Shown here piece by piece: positions 25,130 to 33,662 of a stretch of DNA of 64,000 bases (the first letter of the stretch is position 1; each line of letters starts with the position of its first letter). The notes beneath the pieces were generated by a model. That model saw nothing but the letters and a program-made list of their open reading frames with translations. It was not told the DNA's origin and did not search any database. This stretch comes from Dinoroseobacter sp034111085 (lineage in GTDB: Bacteria > Pseudomonadota > Alphaproteobacteria > Rhodobacterales > Rhodobacteraceae): NCBI GenBank assembly GCA_034111085.1, contig JAWUXZ010000027.1, forward strand, positions 1 to 64,000. Direction: 5' to 3'. The position numbers were made by a program, and so were the translations under genes.

Positions 25130-26635
25130 TTAATCCTTTGGGGCGCGGGCGCGGGTTTCGACCTCGTTCAGGTCCATGTGGTTGCGCATGTAGCGCTCAG
25201 ATGCGCGTTGCAGCGGCTGGTAGTCCCACGGGTAGTAATTTCCGTTTCGCAAAGCCTCGTAGACGATCCAGCGGCGGGCTTGGCTTTGGCGCACATCCGC
25301 GTCGAATTGTGCAAAATCCCAACGATCGGCGGCCATCGCCCGAAAGCTTGCGAGTGTGTTGGCATGGGCGGGATCGCTGGCGAGATCGGTCAGTTCATGC
25401 GGGTCAGCATTCAGGTCGAACAACTGATCGGGGTCGAGCGTGCAAGCAGTGTATTTCCACTGGTCGTGACGCAAACAAATTAGCGGCGCGTAAGACCCCT
25501 CGGCGGCATATTCGATTGCGACCGGACTGGTGCGGATGCCACCTTGGCCGAGCGGTGCCAGGCTTTCGCCCGTGGTCCAAGGCGCAATCTCGTCCATGGA
25601 AATCTCGGCCAATGCGCAAAGTGTCGGGGTCACGTCGATATTTGACACCGGCGTCTCGACCAAACCCGGCGTCATTCCCGGCGCGCAGATCATCAAGGGC
25701 ACGCGGGCGGAGCCTTCATAAAAGCTCATCTTGAACCACAAACCGCGCTCACCCAACATGTCGCCGTGGTCTGAGACAAACAGGATAATCGCCTCCTGCT
25801 TGCTGGCCTCAAGCGCCTCCATCACCTCGCCGATTTTGTCATCGAGATAGCTGATATTCGCGAAATAGGCGCGACGGGAGGTCTTAATTTGCGCGTCGGT
25901 AATGTCGTAGCTGCGCCAGTCGTTCGCATCGAAAATCCGCTTTGAGTGGGGGTCTTGATCCTCGTAGGGGATTGCCGGGACTTCGGGCAGCAAGTGCGCG
26001 CAATCCTCGTATAAGTCCCAGTATTTCTGCCGCGCCACGTATGGGTCATGGGGATGCGTAAAGCTGACGGTCAAGCACCACGGGCGTTCGTCCTTGGTGC
26101 GGGCCAGATCATAGACCTTGGCCTTCGCGTGATGCGCAACGTCGTCATCGTACTCGAGTTGGTTGGTGATCTCGCCCACACCCGCACCCGTGACGCTGCC
26201 CATATTGTGATACCACCACTCGATCCGCTCGCCCGGTTTGCGGTAATCTGGGGTCCAGCCGAAGTCAGCGGGGTAGATGTCGGTCGTCAGACGCTCTTCA
26301 AACCCGTGCATCTGGTCGGGACCGACGAAATGCATCTTGCCCGACAAACATGTGTAGTAGCCCGCGCGGCGTAAGTGGTGCGCATAGGTCGGAATGTCGG
26401 ACACGAACTCAGCGGCATTGTCATAAACGCGGCTGCGCGACGGTAGCAGGCCAGACATAAAGCTAGCACGACCGGGCGCACAAAGCGGCGAGGCGGTGTA
26501 GCAGTTGGCAAAGCGGGTCGATCTAGCAGCGAGCTTCTTGAGGTTCGGCGTGTGCAACCAATCGGCGGGCCCGTCCGGAAAAAGCGTCCCGTTCAGTTGG
26601 TCCACCATGAAGATCAAGATGTTCGGCTTGGTCAT
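25130..26635 (-). CDS. betC: Choline-sulfatase
   Basis: Hydrolyses choline-O-sulfate, an osmolyte of algae and fungi, to choline and sulfate. The 501-residue type I sulfatase has the formylglycine signature CAPGR (within ASPLCAPGRASFMSG), whose Cys must be converted by a formylglycine-generating enzyme not encoded here, the N-terminal metal-binding MVDQLNG, and VSDHGDMLGERG. No signal peptide is present, so it acts in the cytoplasm on imported substrate. The start overlaps the betI stop by 4 bases. A sulfatase directly in the bet operon is typical of rhizobia and roseobacters. Confidence 0.96.
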   Translation of the reverse strand: MTKPNILIFMVDQLNGTLFPDGPADWLHTPNLKKLAARSTRFANCYTASPLCAPGRASFMSGLLPSRSRVYDNAAEFVSDIPTYAHHLRRAGYYTCLSGKMHFVGPDQMHGFEERLTTDIYPADFGWTPDYRKPGERIEWWYHNMGSVTGAGVGEITNQLEYDDDVAHHAKAKVYDLARTKDERPWCLTVSFTHPHDPYVARQKYWDLYEDCAHLLPEVPAIPYEDQDPHSKRIFDANDWRSYDITDAQIKTSRRAYFANISYLDDKIGEVMEALEASKQEAIILFVSDHGDMLGERGLWFKMSFYEGSARVPLMICAPGMTPGLVETPVSNIDVTPTLCALAEISMDEIAPWTTGESLAPLGQGGIRTSPVAIEYAAEGSYAPLICLRHDQWKYTACTLDPDQLFDLNADPHELTDLASDPAHANTLASFRAMAADRWDFAQFDADVRQSQARRWIVYEALRNGNYYPWDYQPLQRASERYMRNHMDLNEVETRARAPKD

Positions 26636-27210
26636 GCGGAGGCCCCGATCAGGGTATCGAGCGTGTGGGTGATGACCGCAACCGCCTCGGCCCCACCCAT
26701 CGCGTCCTCGCGCAGAGCTTGGCGCAGATAGACCCCGTCGATGAGGGCCGCAATAACATGGGCGTGATGCTCGGACGTTTCGCTAATCGGGCGCAGATGG
26801 GCCACAAGATTGCTGTGCAGACGGCGCTGGTAGATTCGCAGGAAACGCTGCGCCTCAGGATCGGTCTGGGCTTGGACGTAGAAGTTCAGCCAAGCCGCGA
26901 CGCTGTTGGCCTCGAAACACGCCGGATCGAATGAGGCGCGGATAATGCCTTCGACCTTAGCGCGCGGCGTGCTCGCACTTGCCAGCTCATTGCGGACCGC
27001 TTCTGAGAAGGCGCGCAGGATTTCACGCATCCCGGCATGAAGAATCTGGTCTTTGCCACCAAAATAGTGATGAGCCAACGCGCTCGACATCCCCGCACGC
27101 TTGGCAATCTGGCTTACGGTGACGGCAAGTGAGCCTGTTGCACCCACTTCTGCAATGGTGGCTTTGACGAGCGCTGCGCGCCTGATAGGCTCTTGTCCAA
27201 GCTTGGGCAT
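26632..27210 (-). CDS. betI: TetR-family repressor of the bet genes
   Basis: Choline-responsive repressor of 192 residues. The N-terminal helix-turn-helix (VSQIAKRAGMSSALAHHYFG) is typical of TetR proteins, and the all-helical remainder would bind choline. It is first in the betICBA operon, whose genes overlap or lie within a few bases, and is divergent from choX across a 70-base gap containing a TTGAC/GTCAA palindrome. It likely controls both the oxidation operon and the transporter. Start ATG at 27210. Confidence 0.92.
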   Translation of the reverse strand: MPKLGQEPIRRAALVKATIAEVGATGSLAVTVSQIAKRAGMSSALAHHYFGGKDQILHAGMREILRAFSEAVRNELASASTPRAKVEGIIRASFDPACFEANSVAAWLNFYVQAQTDPEAQRFLRIYQRRLHSNLVAHLRPISETSEHHAHVIAALIDGVYLRQALREDAMGGAEAVAVITHTLDTLIGASA

Positions 27211-27242
27211 CTGATTTGGTTATCCAGCGTTCAGGGTTTTTA

Positions 27243-27256
27243 ATTGACTCGTCAAT
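27243..27256. promoter_or_regulatory. Candidate BetI operator
   Basis: Perfect inverted repeat ATTGAC-TC-GTCAAT in the betI-choX divergent region. TTGA...TCAA dyads are typical of BetI sites. Position between the divergent starts suits repression of both transcripts. Confidence 0.5.
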
Positions 27257-27280
27257 CAACATAAAAGGGAGGTCATGTAA

Positions 27281-28204
27281 ATGACTTTGAAGACCACACT
27301 CTCCGCGATCGCTTTGATGGCTGTCGCCGGCCAAGCGTCTGCCGCATGCGAAACTGTTACCTTTGCCGATGTGGGCTGGACCGACATCACCGCCACAACC
27401 GCTGCTGCCAGCGTTGTCTTGCAGGCACTTGGCTACGAGACCGACACGAAGCTGTTGTCAGTTCCGGTCACCTACTCGTCGATGTCCCAAGGTGATATCG
27501 ACATATTCCTTGGCAACTGGATGCCAACGATGGAAGGCGACATTGCTGCGTACCGCGAAGCTGGCACCGTCGACAGCGTGCGCGCGAATCTTGAGGGCGC
27601 GAAATACACCCTCGCGGTAAATGACGTTGCAGCTGCACTTGGCATTGCTGATTTTGCCGATATCGCCGCAAATGCAGAGGCGCTGGAAAGCAAGATCTAC
27701 GGCATCGAGCCGGGCAATGACGGCAACCGCCTGATCCAATCGATGATCGATGGCGATGCGTTTGGCCTCAGCGATTTCGAGGTTGCTGAAAGCTCAGAGC
27801 AGGGAATGCTGGCCCAGGTCGCGCGCGCCACACGCCGCGACGAGCCGATTGTCTTCCTCGGGTGGGAACCGCACCCCATGAATGCCAATTTCGATATGTC
27901 CTACCTGACCGGTGGCGATGATTTCTTCGGCCCCAACCTTGGCGGCGCGACAGTCTTCACCAACACCCGCGCCGATTATGTGGCCGAATGCGAGAATGTC
28001 GGCAAACTGCTGATGAACCTCGAGTTCACTTTGGCGATGGAAAACGAGATCATGGCCGCGATCCTCGATGATGCCCAAGATCCAGAAGACGCTGCAACCG
28101 CATGGCTGACAGCGAATGCTGATGTGCTTGAAGGCTGGCTGGACGGCGTGACCACGATGGACGGTGGTGATGCGAAGATGGCTGTGATGGGCGTACTTCA
28201 GTAA
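27281..28204 (+). CDS. choX: Choline ABC transporter periplasmic binding protein
   Basis: High-affinity choline-binding component of the ChoXWV importer. The 307-residue protein has a Sec signal (hydrophobic 7-17, cleavage likely after ASA at about 22) and then the glycine-betaine/choline-binding fold, with aromatic-rich segments such as FLGNWMPTME and FLGWEPHPMN that fit the cage for a trimethylammonium group. GGGAGG lies 8 bases before the ATG. It leads a plus-strand operon divergent from betI. Choline rather than betaine is favoured by the adjacency to betCBA. Confidence 0.93.
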   Translation: MTLKTTLSAIALMAVAGQASAACETVTFADVGWTDITATTAAASVVLQALGYETDTKLLSVPVTYSSMSQGDIDIFLGNWMPTMEGDIAAYREAGTVDSVRANLEGAKYTLAVNDVAAALGIADFADIAANAEALESKIYGIEPGNDGNRLIQSMIDGDAFGLSDFEVAESSEQGMLAQVARATRRDEPIVFLGWEPHPMNANFDMSYLTGGDDFFGPNLGGATVFTNTRADYVAECENVGKLLMNLEFTLAMENEIMAAILDDAQDPEDAATAWLTANADVLEGWLDGVTTMDGGDAKMAVMGVLQ

Positions 28205-28273
28205 GTTTGCGAACAACGTGGTAATTTGCGGGGGCCGGTCTTAGGATCGGCCCCTAGCAGTTATGGGGGACAC

Positions 28274-29107
28274 ATGGACTGGCTGACTGAGACGAAAATC
28301 CCGGTGGGGGCGACCGCGCGCGCGTTGTTTGATTGGTTGCAGATTGTTGCGGGGGACTACCTCGATAGCTTTTCAGATGGTCTGGAGGCTGCGATCAACG
28401 CAATCCTCTGGGTCCTGCAAACCCCGCATCCGCTGATCATCGCGGCCGTTTTTGTGACGCTGACCTGGGTCTTACAACGCTCGTGGAAGACCTGCGTGTT
28501 CATCACGTTAGGGTTCTTGTTCATCCTTAACCAAGGCTATTGGGAGGAAATGACCGAAAGCCTGACCCTGGTGCTGAGCGCTTGTGTGGTCTGTATGGGC
28601 GTCGGCGTTCCTATCGGCATCTGGGCCGCACACCGCCCACGCGCCTATGCCTTGATGCGCCCGGTTCTTGACCTGATGCAGACGCTTCCAACTTTCGTCT
28701 ACTTGATCCCCGCAATCGTATTCTTCGGCATCGGCATGGTGCCAGGCCTGATCGCGACAGTGATCTTCGTGCTGCCAGCGCCGATCCGGCTGACGCATCT
28801 TGGCGTAACCTCTACCCCGAAACCGCTTCTGGAAGCCGCTCAGGCGTTCGGCGCAACAGGCACCCAGACGTTGGTGAAGGTAGAGTTACCCTACGCCTTT
28901 CCGCAAATCATGGCGGGACTGAACCAGACGATCATGCTGAGCCTGTCGATGGTGGTGATCGCAGCGCTCGTGGGCGCAGACGGTCTTGGGGTACCGGTGG
29001 TCCGAGCGCTCAATCAAGTGAACACCGCGCTGGGCTTTGAGAGCGGATTTGTAATCGTGGTCGTGGCAATCATGCTCGACCGTATGCTGCGGGTGGGCCG
29101 ATCATGA
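28274..29107 (+). CDS. choW: Choline ABC transporter permease
   Basis: Inner-membrane permease of 277 residues with five to six membrane segments and the binding-protein-dependent transport EAA-like loop (LEAAQAFGATGTQTLVKVEL). The ATG at 28274 follows TATGGGGGACAC, a good ribosome site; an open frame from 28226 lacks one. It sits 69 bases after choX and overlaps choV as ATGA. It pairs with ChoX and ChoV for choline uptake. Confidence 0.93.
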   Translation: MDWLTETKIPVGATARALFDWLQIVAGDYLDSFSDGLEAAINAILWVLQTPHPLIIAAVFVTLTWVLQRSWKTCVFITLGFLFILNQGYWEEMTESLTLVLSACVVCMGVGVPIGIWAAHRPRAYALMRPVLDLMQTLPTFVYLIPAIVFFGIGMVPGLIATVIFVLPAPIRLTHLGVTSTPKPLLEAAQAFGATGTQTLVKVELPYAFPQIMAGLNQTIMLSLSMVVIAALVGADGLGVPVVRALNQVNTALGFESGFVIVVVAIMLDRMLRVGRS

Positions 29108-30120
29108 GTGTTGCTGTTAGTTTCGACAACGTCTCCATCGTGTTCGGATCCGAGCCCAAGAGTGCGCTGCCCTACATGGACGAAGGCAAAAGCCGCGCCG
29201 AAGTGCAGGAGGCCAGCGATCAAATTCTGGGCGTCCATGATTGCGGGCTTGAGGTCGGCACAGGCGAAATCCTTGTGCTGATGGGGCTGTCGGGGTCCGG
29301 AAAATCGACGCTGCTGCGGGCCGTGAACGGGCTGAACCCCGTCGTGCGCGGCGCCGTTCGGGTCAGCGATGGCGACCAGCTTGTTGATGTGACCAACGCC
29401 AACGCGAGGACTTTACGCCATATCCGGCAAACGCGGGTTGCAATGGTGTTTCAGCAGTTTGGGCTGCTGCCATGGCGGTCGGTGCGCGAAAATGTCGGCT
29501 TGGGCCTTGAGTTGTCGGGCATGGCCAAAGGTATCCGCGACAGCAAAGTGTCTGCGCAACTGGCGCTTGTTGGCCTGACCGATTGGGCTGATCGTGCGGT
29601 TTCGGAATTGTCGGGCGGGATGCAGCAGCGCGTCGGACTTGCGCGCGCTTTTGCGACCGATGCCCCGATCTTGCTGATGGACGAGCCGTTCTCAGCGCTC
29701 GACCCGCTGATCCGCACCCATTTGCAGGACGAGTTGCTAGAGCTTCAGCGCGCCCTGAAACGCACGATTATCTTCGTCAGCCATGATCTGGACGAGGCGT
29801 TTAAGCTCGGCGACCGAATTGCGATCATGGAAGGCGGGCGGATCGTGCAGGTAGGCACGCCGCGTGACATCTATTCCGCCCCCGCCAGCGATTACGTTGC
29901 TGAGTTTGTCGCCAACATGAACCCTCTTGGGGTCCTATGCGCCAGCGATGTGATGGGGCCTGTGACCGGAGTGGCCCAGAGCGAAGTTGGCCCAGATGCC
30001 ATGATCGGGCCGCTGATGAAGGAACTTGGCGGGACGACTTCGGCCGTGGCCGTGGTGCGCGACGGCGAAGTGATTGGAGAGATTACGGCTGATTCGATCC
30101 TGCAACGCCTGTCGCAGTAG
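29104..30120 (+). CDS. choV: Choline ABC transporter ATP-binding protein
   Basis: ATPase subunit of 338 residues belonging to the OpuAA/ProV group. It has Walker A GLSGSGKST, the signature LSGGMQQRVGLARA, Walker B ILLMDEPFSALD and the switch His in FVSHDLDEAF. The C-terminal 70 residues form a short regulatory tail that looks like a degenerate CBS region. The gene overlaps choW by 4 bases and its stop directly abuts the convergent galE stop, with no intergenic terminator. Confidence 0.94.
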   Translation: MSVAVSFDNVSIVFGSEPKSALPYMDEGKSRAEVQEASDQILGVHDCGLEVGTGEILVLMGLSGSGKSTLLRAVNGLNPVVRGAVRVSDGDQLVDVTNANARTLRHIRQTRVAMVFQQFGLLPWRSVRENVGLGLELSGMAKGIRDSKVSAQLALVGLTDWADRAVSELSGGMQQRVGLARAFATDAPILLMDEPFSALDPLIRTHLQDELLELQRALKRTIIFVSHDLDEAFKLGDRIAIMEGGRIVQVGTPRDIYSAPASDYVAEFVANMNPLGVLCASDVMGPVTGVAQSEVGPDAMIGPLMKELGGTTSAVAVVRDGEVIGEITADSILQRLSQ

Positions 30121-31104
30121 CTATTTGTCGAAATGCCCGGTCTGGTGCCACCGCCACGCATCGCCGATCATCTGGTCGAGGGTTGACCGCTCAGGCGTCC
30201 AGCCAAGCTCGGTCCCAGCGCGGGTGCTGCCAGACACGAGGGCCGTCGCATCGCCACCGCGGCGGTCCCCAAAGATAAGCGGGACATCCTTATTGGTCGC
30301 GCGCTTGGCGGCCTGAATGACCTCGCGCACTGAGAAGCCTGTGCCGGTGCCAAGATTGAACGCGCGGCTTTCGTTGCCCGCGATCAGCCAATCGAGCCCG
30401 CTGAGATGGGCGTCAATCAAGTCGCTGACATGCACATAATCGCGGATGCAGGTGCCATCGGGGGTATCATAGTCGGTGCCATAGACCGTCAAAGCGGGGC
30501 GTTGGCCGTCGATGGCTTGCAAGATCACGGGGATCAGATGGGTCTCGGGTTGGTGAAATTCGCCAACCTCGCCTTCTGGATCGGCCCCGGCCACATTGAA
30601 GTAGCGGAAGATCACTTTGCGAAGGCCGTAAGTGGCTTCAAAATTCTCAAGTATTTGCTCGATCGCCAGCTTTGAGGCGCCATATGCGTTGATCGGCATC
30701 TGTTTGCTGTGCTCGTCGAGGACCACGCCGTCCTGATCGCCGTAGGTCGCACAGGTGGACGAGAAAACGAAGTTCTTGCAGCCCGCCGCGACCGTTGCCT
30801 CGATCAGGTTCAGCGCGCCGGTGACGTTCTCGCGCCAATATAGACCGGGATCTTTCATCGAATCGCCCACTTGGCTGAGGGCTGCGAAATGCATCACGGC
30901 GACTGGCTGATGCTTGGCAAAAACCTCGTCGAGGAGCGCGGGGTCCAGCAGGTTACCATGCTCGAGCGGACCGAACTTAACCGCGTCGCCCCAGCCGGTC
31001 GACAAGTTGTCGAAGGTCACAGGCTGGAACCCGCGCGCGGCAAGCGCTTTGCACGCATGAGAGCCGATATAGCCAGCCCCCCCAGTCACCAAGATACGAT
31101 CCAT
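30121..31104 (-). CDS. galE: UDP-glucose 4-epimerase
   Basis: Interconverts UDP-glucose and UDP-galactose (cytoplasm, tightly bound NAD), feeding surface glycans. The 327 residues carry TGGAGYIGSH near the N-terminus, the Ser of SSTCATYG and the active-site pair YGASK, plus YGTDYDTPDGTCIRDYVHV, which is characteristic of true GalE. A single gene on the minus strand between choV and a divergent phosphatase gene; the 108-base upstream gap shows no clear promoter by eye. It may serve the polysaccharide cluster 15 kb away, but that link is inference. Confidence 0.94.
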   Translation of the reverse strand: MDRILVTGGAGYIGSHACKALAARGFQPVTFDNLSTGWGDAVKFGPLEHGNLLDPALLDEVFAKHQPVAVMHFAALSQVGDSMKDPGLYWRENVTGALNLIEATVAAGCKNFVFSSTCATYGDQDGVVLDEHSKQMPINAYGASKLAIEQILENFEATYGLRKVIFRYFNVAGADPEGEVGEFHQPETHLIPVILQAIDGQRPALTVYGTDYDTPDGTCIRDYVHVSDLIDAHLSGLDWLIAGNESRAFNLGTGTGFSVREVIQAAKRATNKDVPLIFGDRRGGDATALVSGSTRAGTELGWTPERSTLDQMIGDAWRWHQTGHFDK

Positions 31105-31212
31105 TTACCTAAAACCCTCTTGTTTATTGCTAGGTGTAAGGTGCGTGCCTGCAACCTGACCTTAACTCCTAGCGCTCAGTCTCTCACCAACCAGAAAAGA
31201 GGGGCGCAGACC

Positions 31213-32019
31213 ATGCTCGATTTACAGCGGCTTTTGCCTTTTGCGGGCACCAGAGCGAACGCAGCGCCACCCCTGCCGGATGTGGCGCTTTACGTGATTG
31301 GCGATATTCACGGCGAGATCGGGTTGCTGGAGCAGCTTCTGGACCAAATTGATGCCGATATTGCAGGCGCGTCGGTGGCCTCGCCGCATCTGATCTTCGT
31401 TGGCGATTATGTGGATCGCGGCGAACACAGCGCGGCGGTCCTAACGCGTCTGTTTGATTTGCAAACCGAATTGGGCGAGCACGCGGTGACCCTAATGGGA
31501 AATCATGAGCGTATGATGCTGGATTTTCTCGACGATCCGATCACCCAAGGATCGCGTTGGCTGCGCTATGGAGGGCTGCAAACCTTGGCGAGTTTCGGGA
31601 TCGGCGGGATCACCGAGACCGCACGCGCAAATGGGCTATGCAATGCCGCCGACGCCTTGCGAAATGCGCTAAATGCAGCACGGCCAGATATGCTGACGTG
31701 GCTGCGCGATCTGCCTTTATGGTGGCAAAACGGAACGGTTGCCGTGACCCATGCAGGGGCGAACCCGGTGCGCGCAATGGCCGACCAATCCGAACGGGCG
31801 CTGCTATGGGGGCACCCGGATTTTGAACGCGTGCCGCGCCGTGATGGGCTGTGGATCTGTTTCGGGCATAGGATTCACGATAGCGTCGATTTCACCGGTG
31901 GGCGCGTTGCCGTTGACACGGGCGGTCAACAATATGGAAGGCTGTCTTGCGCGGTTTTACTGCCCGATGGAACAACACGTGTGTTGGAAGCCACCACATC
32001 CCGGTCCCATCGACACTAA
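31213..32019 (+). CDS. PPP-family serine/threonine protein phosphatase (metallophosphoesterase)
   Basis: A 268-residue cytoplasmic metallophosphoesterase with the three signature blocks of the PPP family in order: GDIHGE, GDYVDRG and GNHE, with later His ligands in VTHAG and CFGHRIH. It resembles bacterial PrpA/ApaH-like phosphatases; protein phosphatase or dinucleoside-polyphosphate hydrolase activity cannot be told apart from sequence. The ATG at 31213 follows AGAGGGG; the longer frame from 30871 would overlap galE. It is followed by a 119-base gap and the RTX gene. Confidence 0.85.
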   Translation: MLDLQRLLPFAGTRANAAPPLPDVALYVIGDIHGEIGLLEQLLDQIDADIAGASVASPHLIFVGDYVDRGEHSAAVLTRLFDLQTELGEHAVTLMGNHERMMLDFLDDPITQGSRWLRYGGLQTLASFGIGGITETARANGLCNAADALRNALNAARPDMLTWLRDLPLWWQNGTVAVTHAGANPVRAMADQSERALLWGHPDFERVPRRDGLWICFGHRIHDSVDFTGGRVAVDTGGQQYGRLSCAVLLPDGTTRVLEATTSRSHRH

Positions 32020-32138
32020 CCAAATTTCGTCAACTCTTCGCTAATCTCCCCTTTGCTGCCTGCTTTGCTCTGCTGATCCGCCATTGCGCCTTCCGATACT
32101 GATTTCGGGACCATGGGGTTGGTATATGGAGGTGGCGT

Positions 32139-33647
32139 ATGGGTGTGTTTTCGCACGTCTCAACAAAACTAGGCAGCGGTATCGTCTCGCTAAGCGGGGT
32201 GGCGGACCTAGAAGTGGCAGAGGTGAACGGTCAATGGATGCTCTATTCCGCGTCGCTGACCGACTATAGTCTTGGCGCGTTTCGGATTGGGGCGAACGGT
32301 GCACTGACCCAGCACGATGGCCTCGACTATGGGGGTGCAACGGGGACGCTGGGCGTTCAAGGGATTGAGGTATTTGAGGGGCCATCGGGCACAACTCTGA
32401 TCCCAATGTCGCGCTATGATGACCGTTTGGCGATCCACGAGTTTGACAATGATGGTGGGTTTGACGAGGTCTCCCCGCCTGCAGGATCAATTGCTACGCA
32501 GATGGCGCGGATCTCGGCGGCTACCTCTATTGAAATCGACGGCACCAACTTTGCTTATTTCGCGTCCAGCGATTCTAGTGGCTTCAAAGGCTACCAGATG
32601 GACAACGACTACGATCTTGCCGAAATCACCCCGCGCAACGACAATGCGAAAGCGCATCTTGGCGACGTCACCGACATGGTTGCCGCAACGGCCTATGGGA
32701 AGTGGTTTATGTTTGCGACCTCCGGCATTGATGCGGGCGTATCGAGTTACCGTATGGACAAAAACGGTCAGACCTACAGCAAGCACAACACAGGCCCCGA
32801 GGATGGCATCGGAATCAATGCGCCGTCCGCGCTGACGACCGTTTCGGCGGGCAGCGATGTCTTTTTGGTGGTAGCGGGGGCAGGTTCAAACTCCCTGACC
32901 GTTTTTCGGATCACTAAGCAAGGTGTGATGCGTGAGAAGGATCACGTCATCGACGATGGCGAGACCCGGTTTGAGAATGTCACCGCACTTGAAGCGGTCG
33001 AGGTGAACGGCAGAAGTTTCATCCTCGCCGGGGGCAGCGATGATGGCATTACCTTGTTTGAGCTGACCCCGCGCGGCGGCAAGCTAAAGCTTTGGGGTGT
33101 GCTGGAGGACAGCGACGGCGTTTCGCTCAGCGATATCTCCGACATCGAAGCGCTGGTGATCGGCGATGAGATGCATATCTATGTCTCGTCGACCCATGAA
33201 AACGGCATCACGCATATGACGGCCACGCTGGGCGATCTGGCCGGACCGACTGTGGGCACAAAGAATGACGAGGTGTTTGAGGGGTCCGAACAAGACGACC
33301 TGATAATGGGTATGAACGGCGAAGACACACTGCGCGGCAATGGCGGCGATGATTGGCTGGTCGATGGTCCGGGCATGGATGTGCTGGAAGGCGGGGCCGG
33401 CGCGGATGTGTTCTGCTTTGCGATTGATCGCAAGTCGGACACGGTTTTGGACTTTACGCCCGGTGTCGACCGCATTGATCTATCCGAACTCAGCAGGCTC
33501 TATTCAATGGATCAGCTGAACTTCAACGAACGAGATTTCGGTGTCGTGATCAATTATGGCAGCGAATATATCCGGGTCTTGTCCAATGACCGCGGTGGAG
33601 AGATCACCGTTGATGATTTTCAGGCGAGCGATTTTCTGTTTTCCTAA
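32139..33647 (+). CDS. Beta-propeller-like RTX calcium-binding protein, probably type I secreted
   Basis: A 502-residue acidic protein without an N-terminal signal. Residues 1-370 contain repeated blocks around 45-60 residues long (for example VAEVNGQWMLYSAS, VEVNGRSFILAGG), suggesting a beta-propeller. The C-terminal 130 residues hold RTX nonapeptide-like sequences (GNGGDDWL, GGAGADVF) and an M10/serralysin-type end (DTVLDFTPGVDRIDLSEL), closing with a hydrophobic DFLFS, as expected of type I secretion substrates. GGAGGTG precedes the ATG. No transporter genes are adjacent. The role is unknown; adhesion or matrix function is a guess. Confidence 0.78.
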   Translation: MGVFSHVSTKLGSGIVSLSGVADLEVAEVNGQWMLYSASLTDYSLGAFRIGANGALTQHDGLDYGGATGTLGVQGIEVFEGPSGTTLIPMSRYDDRLAIHEFDNDGGFDEVSPPAGSIATQMARISAATSIEIDGTNFAYFASSDSSGFKGYQMDNDYDLAEITPRNDNAKAHLGDVTDMVAATAYGKWFMFATSGIDAGVSSYRMDKNGQTYSKHNTGPEDGIGINAPSALTTVSAGSDVFLVVAGAGSNSLTVFRITKQGVMREKDHVIDDGETRFENVTALEAVEVNGRSFILAGGSDDGITLFELTPRGGKLKLWGVLEDSDGVSLSDISDIEALVIGDEMHIYVSSTHENGITHMTATLGDLAGPTVGTKNDEVFEGSEQDDLIMGMNGEDTLRGNGGDDWLVDGPGMDVLEGGAGADVFCFAIDRKSDTVLDFTPGVDRIDLSELSRLYSMDQLNFNERDFGVVINYGSEYIRVLSNDRGGEITVDDFQASDFLFS

Positions 33648-33662
33648 AGGCGCGCACCGCCC

